Positions 63,293 to 64,000 of a stretch of 64,000 nucleotides of DNA are shown piece by piece; the first letter of the stretch is position 1, and each line of letters opens with the position of its first letter. The stretch lies in contig NZ_KB731324.1 in assembly GCF_000353285.1 (NCBI RefSeq), positions 948,577 to 1,012,576 of the forward strand. Direction: 5' to 3'. The translations under genes were made by a program, and so were the position numbers. The notes under the pieces are model-generated. The model saw nothing but the letters and a program-made list of their open reading frames with translations. It did no database searches and was not told the DNA's origin. The stretch is from Leptolyngbya boryana PCC 6306. GTDB lineage: Bacteria > Cyanobacteriota > Cyanobacteriia > Leptolyngbyales > Leptolyngbyaceae.

Positions 63293-64000
63293 ATGCAAAA
63301 TTCTGAGCGCAATTCTCCCGCTGCACCGCTGCTTCAGAGTGCAACATTGATCTCAATTCTCGCGGCGATCGTGATTAATGCGCTTTCCAATGTGTTTCCG
63401 CTACGAGGCTTAAATATTGGCGCGATCGCAAATCAGGTTTTAGGCGGAGTTTTGATCACGCCAGCGAATTATGCGTTTGCGATTTGGGGTGTGATTTACC
63501 TAGGTTTAGTCAGCTTTGGCATTTATCAAGTGCTTCCGGCTCAGCGTCATAATCCCCGGTTATTGAAATTACGCGCTCCGATCATTTGGGCATCGATTTT
63601 TCAGATTGTTTGGGTGTATTTATTTCAACTGCAACAGTTCTGGTGGTCTGTTGTCTTCATGTTGGGGATTTTGTTGAATTTGATTGCTGCATATTGGTGG
63701 TCAAGATTTCAAAATACTCGGATTTCACGTGAAGATAAATGGTTGGCTCAGATTCCAATTCGGATTTATCTAGGCTGGATTAGTGTGGCAACGATCGTGA
63801 ATGTTGCCTCTGCTTTATACGCTTCTCAGTGGAATGGTTTTGGCATTGCGCCGAGTGTGTGGACAGTGTTGATGCTATTGATTGCAGCAGCGATTACTTG
63901 TGCGATCATTCTCCAATATCGAGATGTGGCATTTACGGGCGTAATCGTGTGGGCATTTTTAGCAGTTGCGGTGCGTCAATCTGCACAGCCTGCGATCGCG
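63293..64000 (+). CDS. TspO/MBR-like tryptophan-rich membrane protein (3' truncated by window edge)
   Basis: Open from ATG 63293 to the window end, 236 codons with no stop. About six TM segments are rich in Trp and Tyr (TPANYAFAIWGVIYLGL, PIIWASIFQIVWVYLF, IYLGWISVATIVNVASAL). The pattern fits proteins labelled tryptophan-rich sensory protein (TspO/MBR homologues), membrane proteins that bind tetrapyrroles or other small ligands. At 236+ residues it is longer than classic TspO (~160). Confidence 0.65.
   Translation, partial: MQNSERNSPAAPLLQSATLISILAAIVINALSNVFPLRGLNIGAIANQVLGGVLITPANYAFAIWGVIYLGLVSFGIYQVLPAQRHNPRLLKLRAPIIWASIFQIVWVYLFQLQQFWWSVVFMLGILLNLIAAYWWSRFQNTRISREDKWLAQIPIRIYLGWISVATIVNVASALYASQWNGFGIAPSVWTVLMLLIAAAITCAIILQYRDVAFTGVIVWAFLAVAVRQSAQPAIA

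Overview
The window is chromosomal DNA of a cyanobacterium, probably a filamentous, Leptolyngbya-like species. The evidence is the very frequent HIP1 motif (GCGATCGC), a full-length photosystem I PsaB, an Sll0418-type plastoquinone/tocopherol methyltransferase, a LabA-type NYN protein, hopanoid genes and proteins with PEP-CTERM-type C-termini. No rRNA, tRNA, CRISPR array, complete insertion sequence or phage gene was recognised.

Layout. (1) 1-8641 (+): a tightly packed surface-polysaccharide operon, with the 3' part of a Wzt-type ABC ATPase, an FkbM methyltransferase and six glycosyltransferase-type proteins, several joined by 4-base ATGA overlaps. It ends at a strong hairpin. (2) 8705-14597 (-): a membrane-anchored subtilase and two tandem Ser/Thr kinases, one ending in TPRs and one in ankyrin repeats. 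(3) 14657-19956: a hopanoid locus, hpnH-hpnA-RND transporter (-) with divergent hpnG (+). (4) 19974-21375: a small toxin-antitoxin cassette with a stop codon in the toxin, lying between hpnG and a decayed copy of the hpnG 3' end. (5) 21376-30326: a membrane metalloprotease fusion, recJ, a cell-wall amidase, pyrG and leuD. (6) 30351-34147: a partner-switching module (RsbW-like kinase, STAS-sugar transferase fusion, free STAS protein, receiver-PP2C phosphatase). (7) 34282-38871: a CTERM protein, NIL-ferredoxin, a methyltransferase-like protein, ParA, and a PAS-Crp regulator directly upstream of (8) a lone, divergent psaB (39175-41394). (9) 41556-48109: lptC, a NYN protein and metG as one minus-strand run, then a PEP-CTERM protein, the quinone methyltransferase and a Crp/Fnr regulator. 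(10) 48511-58356: a PgpH-type HD phosphohydrolase, a phosphodiester glycosidase, a histidine kinase, a GNAT-like protein, a DUF4346-like protein, a PLP enzyme and pdhB. (11) 58402-60186: a small accessory island of two overlapping genes sharing an IQAGGDV motif, with operator-like repeats upstream. (12) 60430-64000: secD, secF, a small membrane protein and the start of a TspO/MBR-like protein.

How the genes fit together. HpnH and HpnG are consecutive steps of ribosyl-hopane synthesis, and a compact RND pump lies in the same operon as hpnH and hpnA. The four partner-switching proteins could place an exopolysaccharide-initiating sugar transferase under serine phosphorylation control. The PAS-Crp regulator may control the extra PsaB.

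Best candidates for something undescribed are the two-gene IQAGGDV island between pdhB and secD, the STAS-sugar transferase partner-switching module with a degenerate receiver, the RND pump lacking both docking segments, and the lone psaB. All functions are read from sequence patterns and remembered families; no database search was run.
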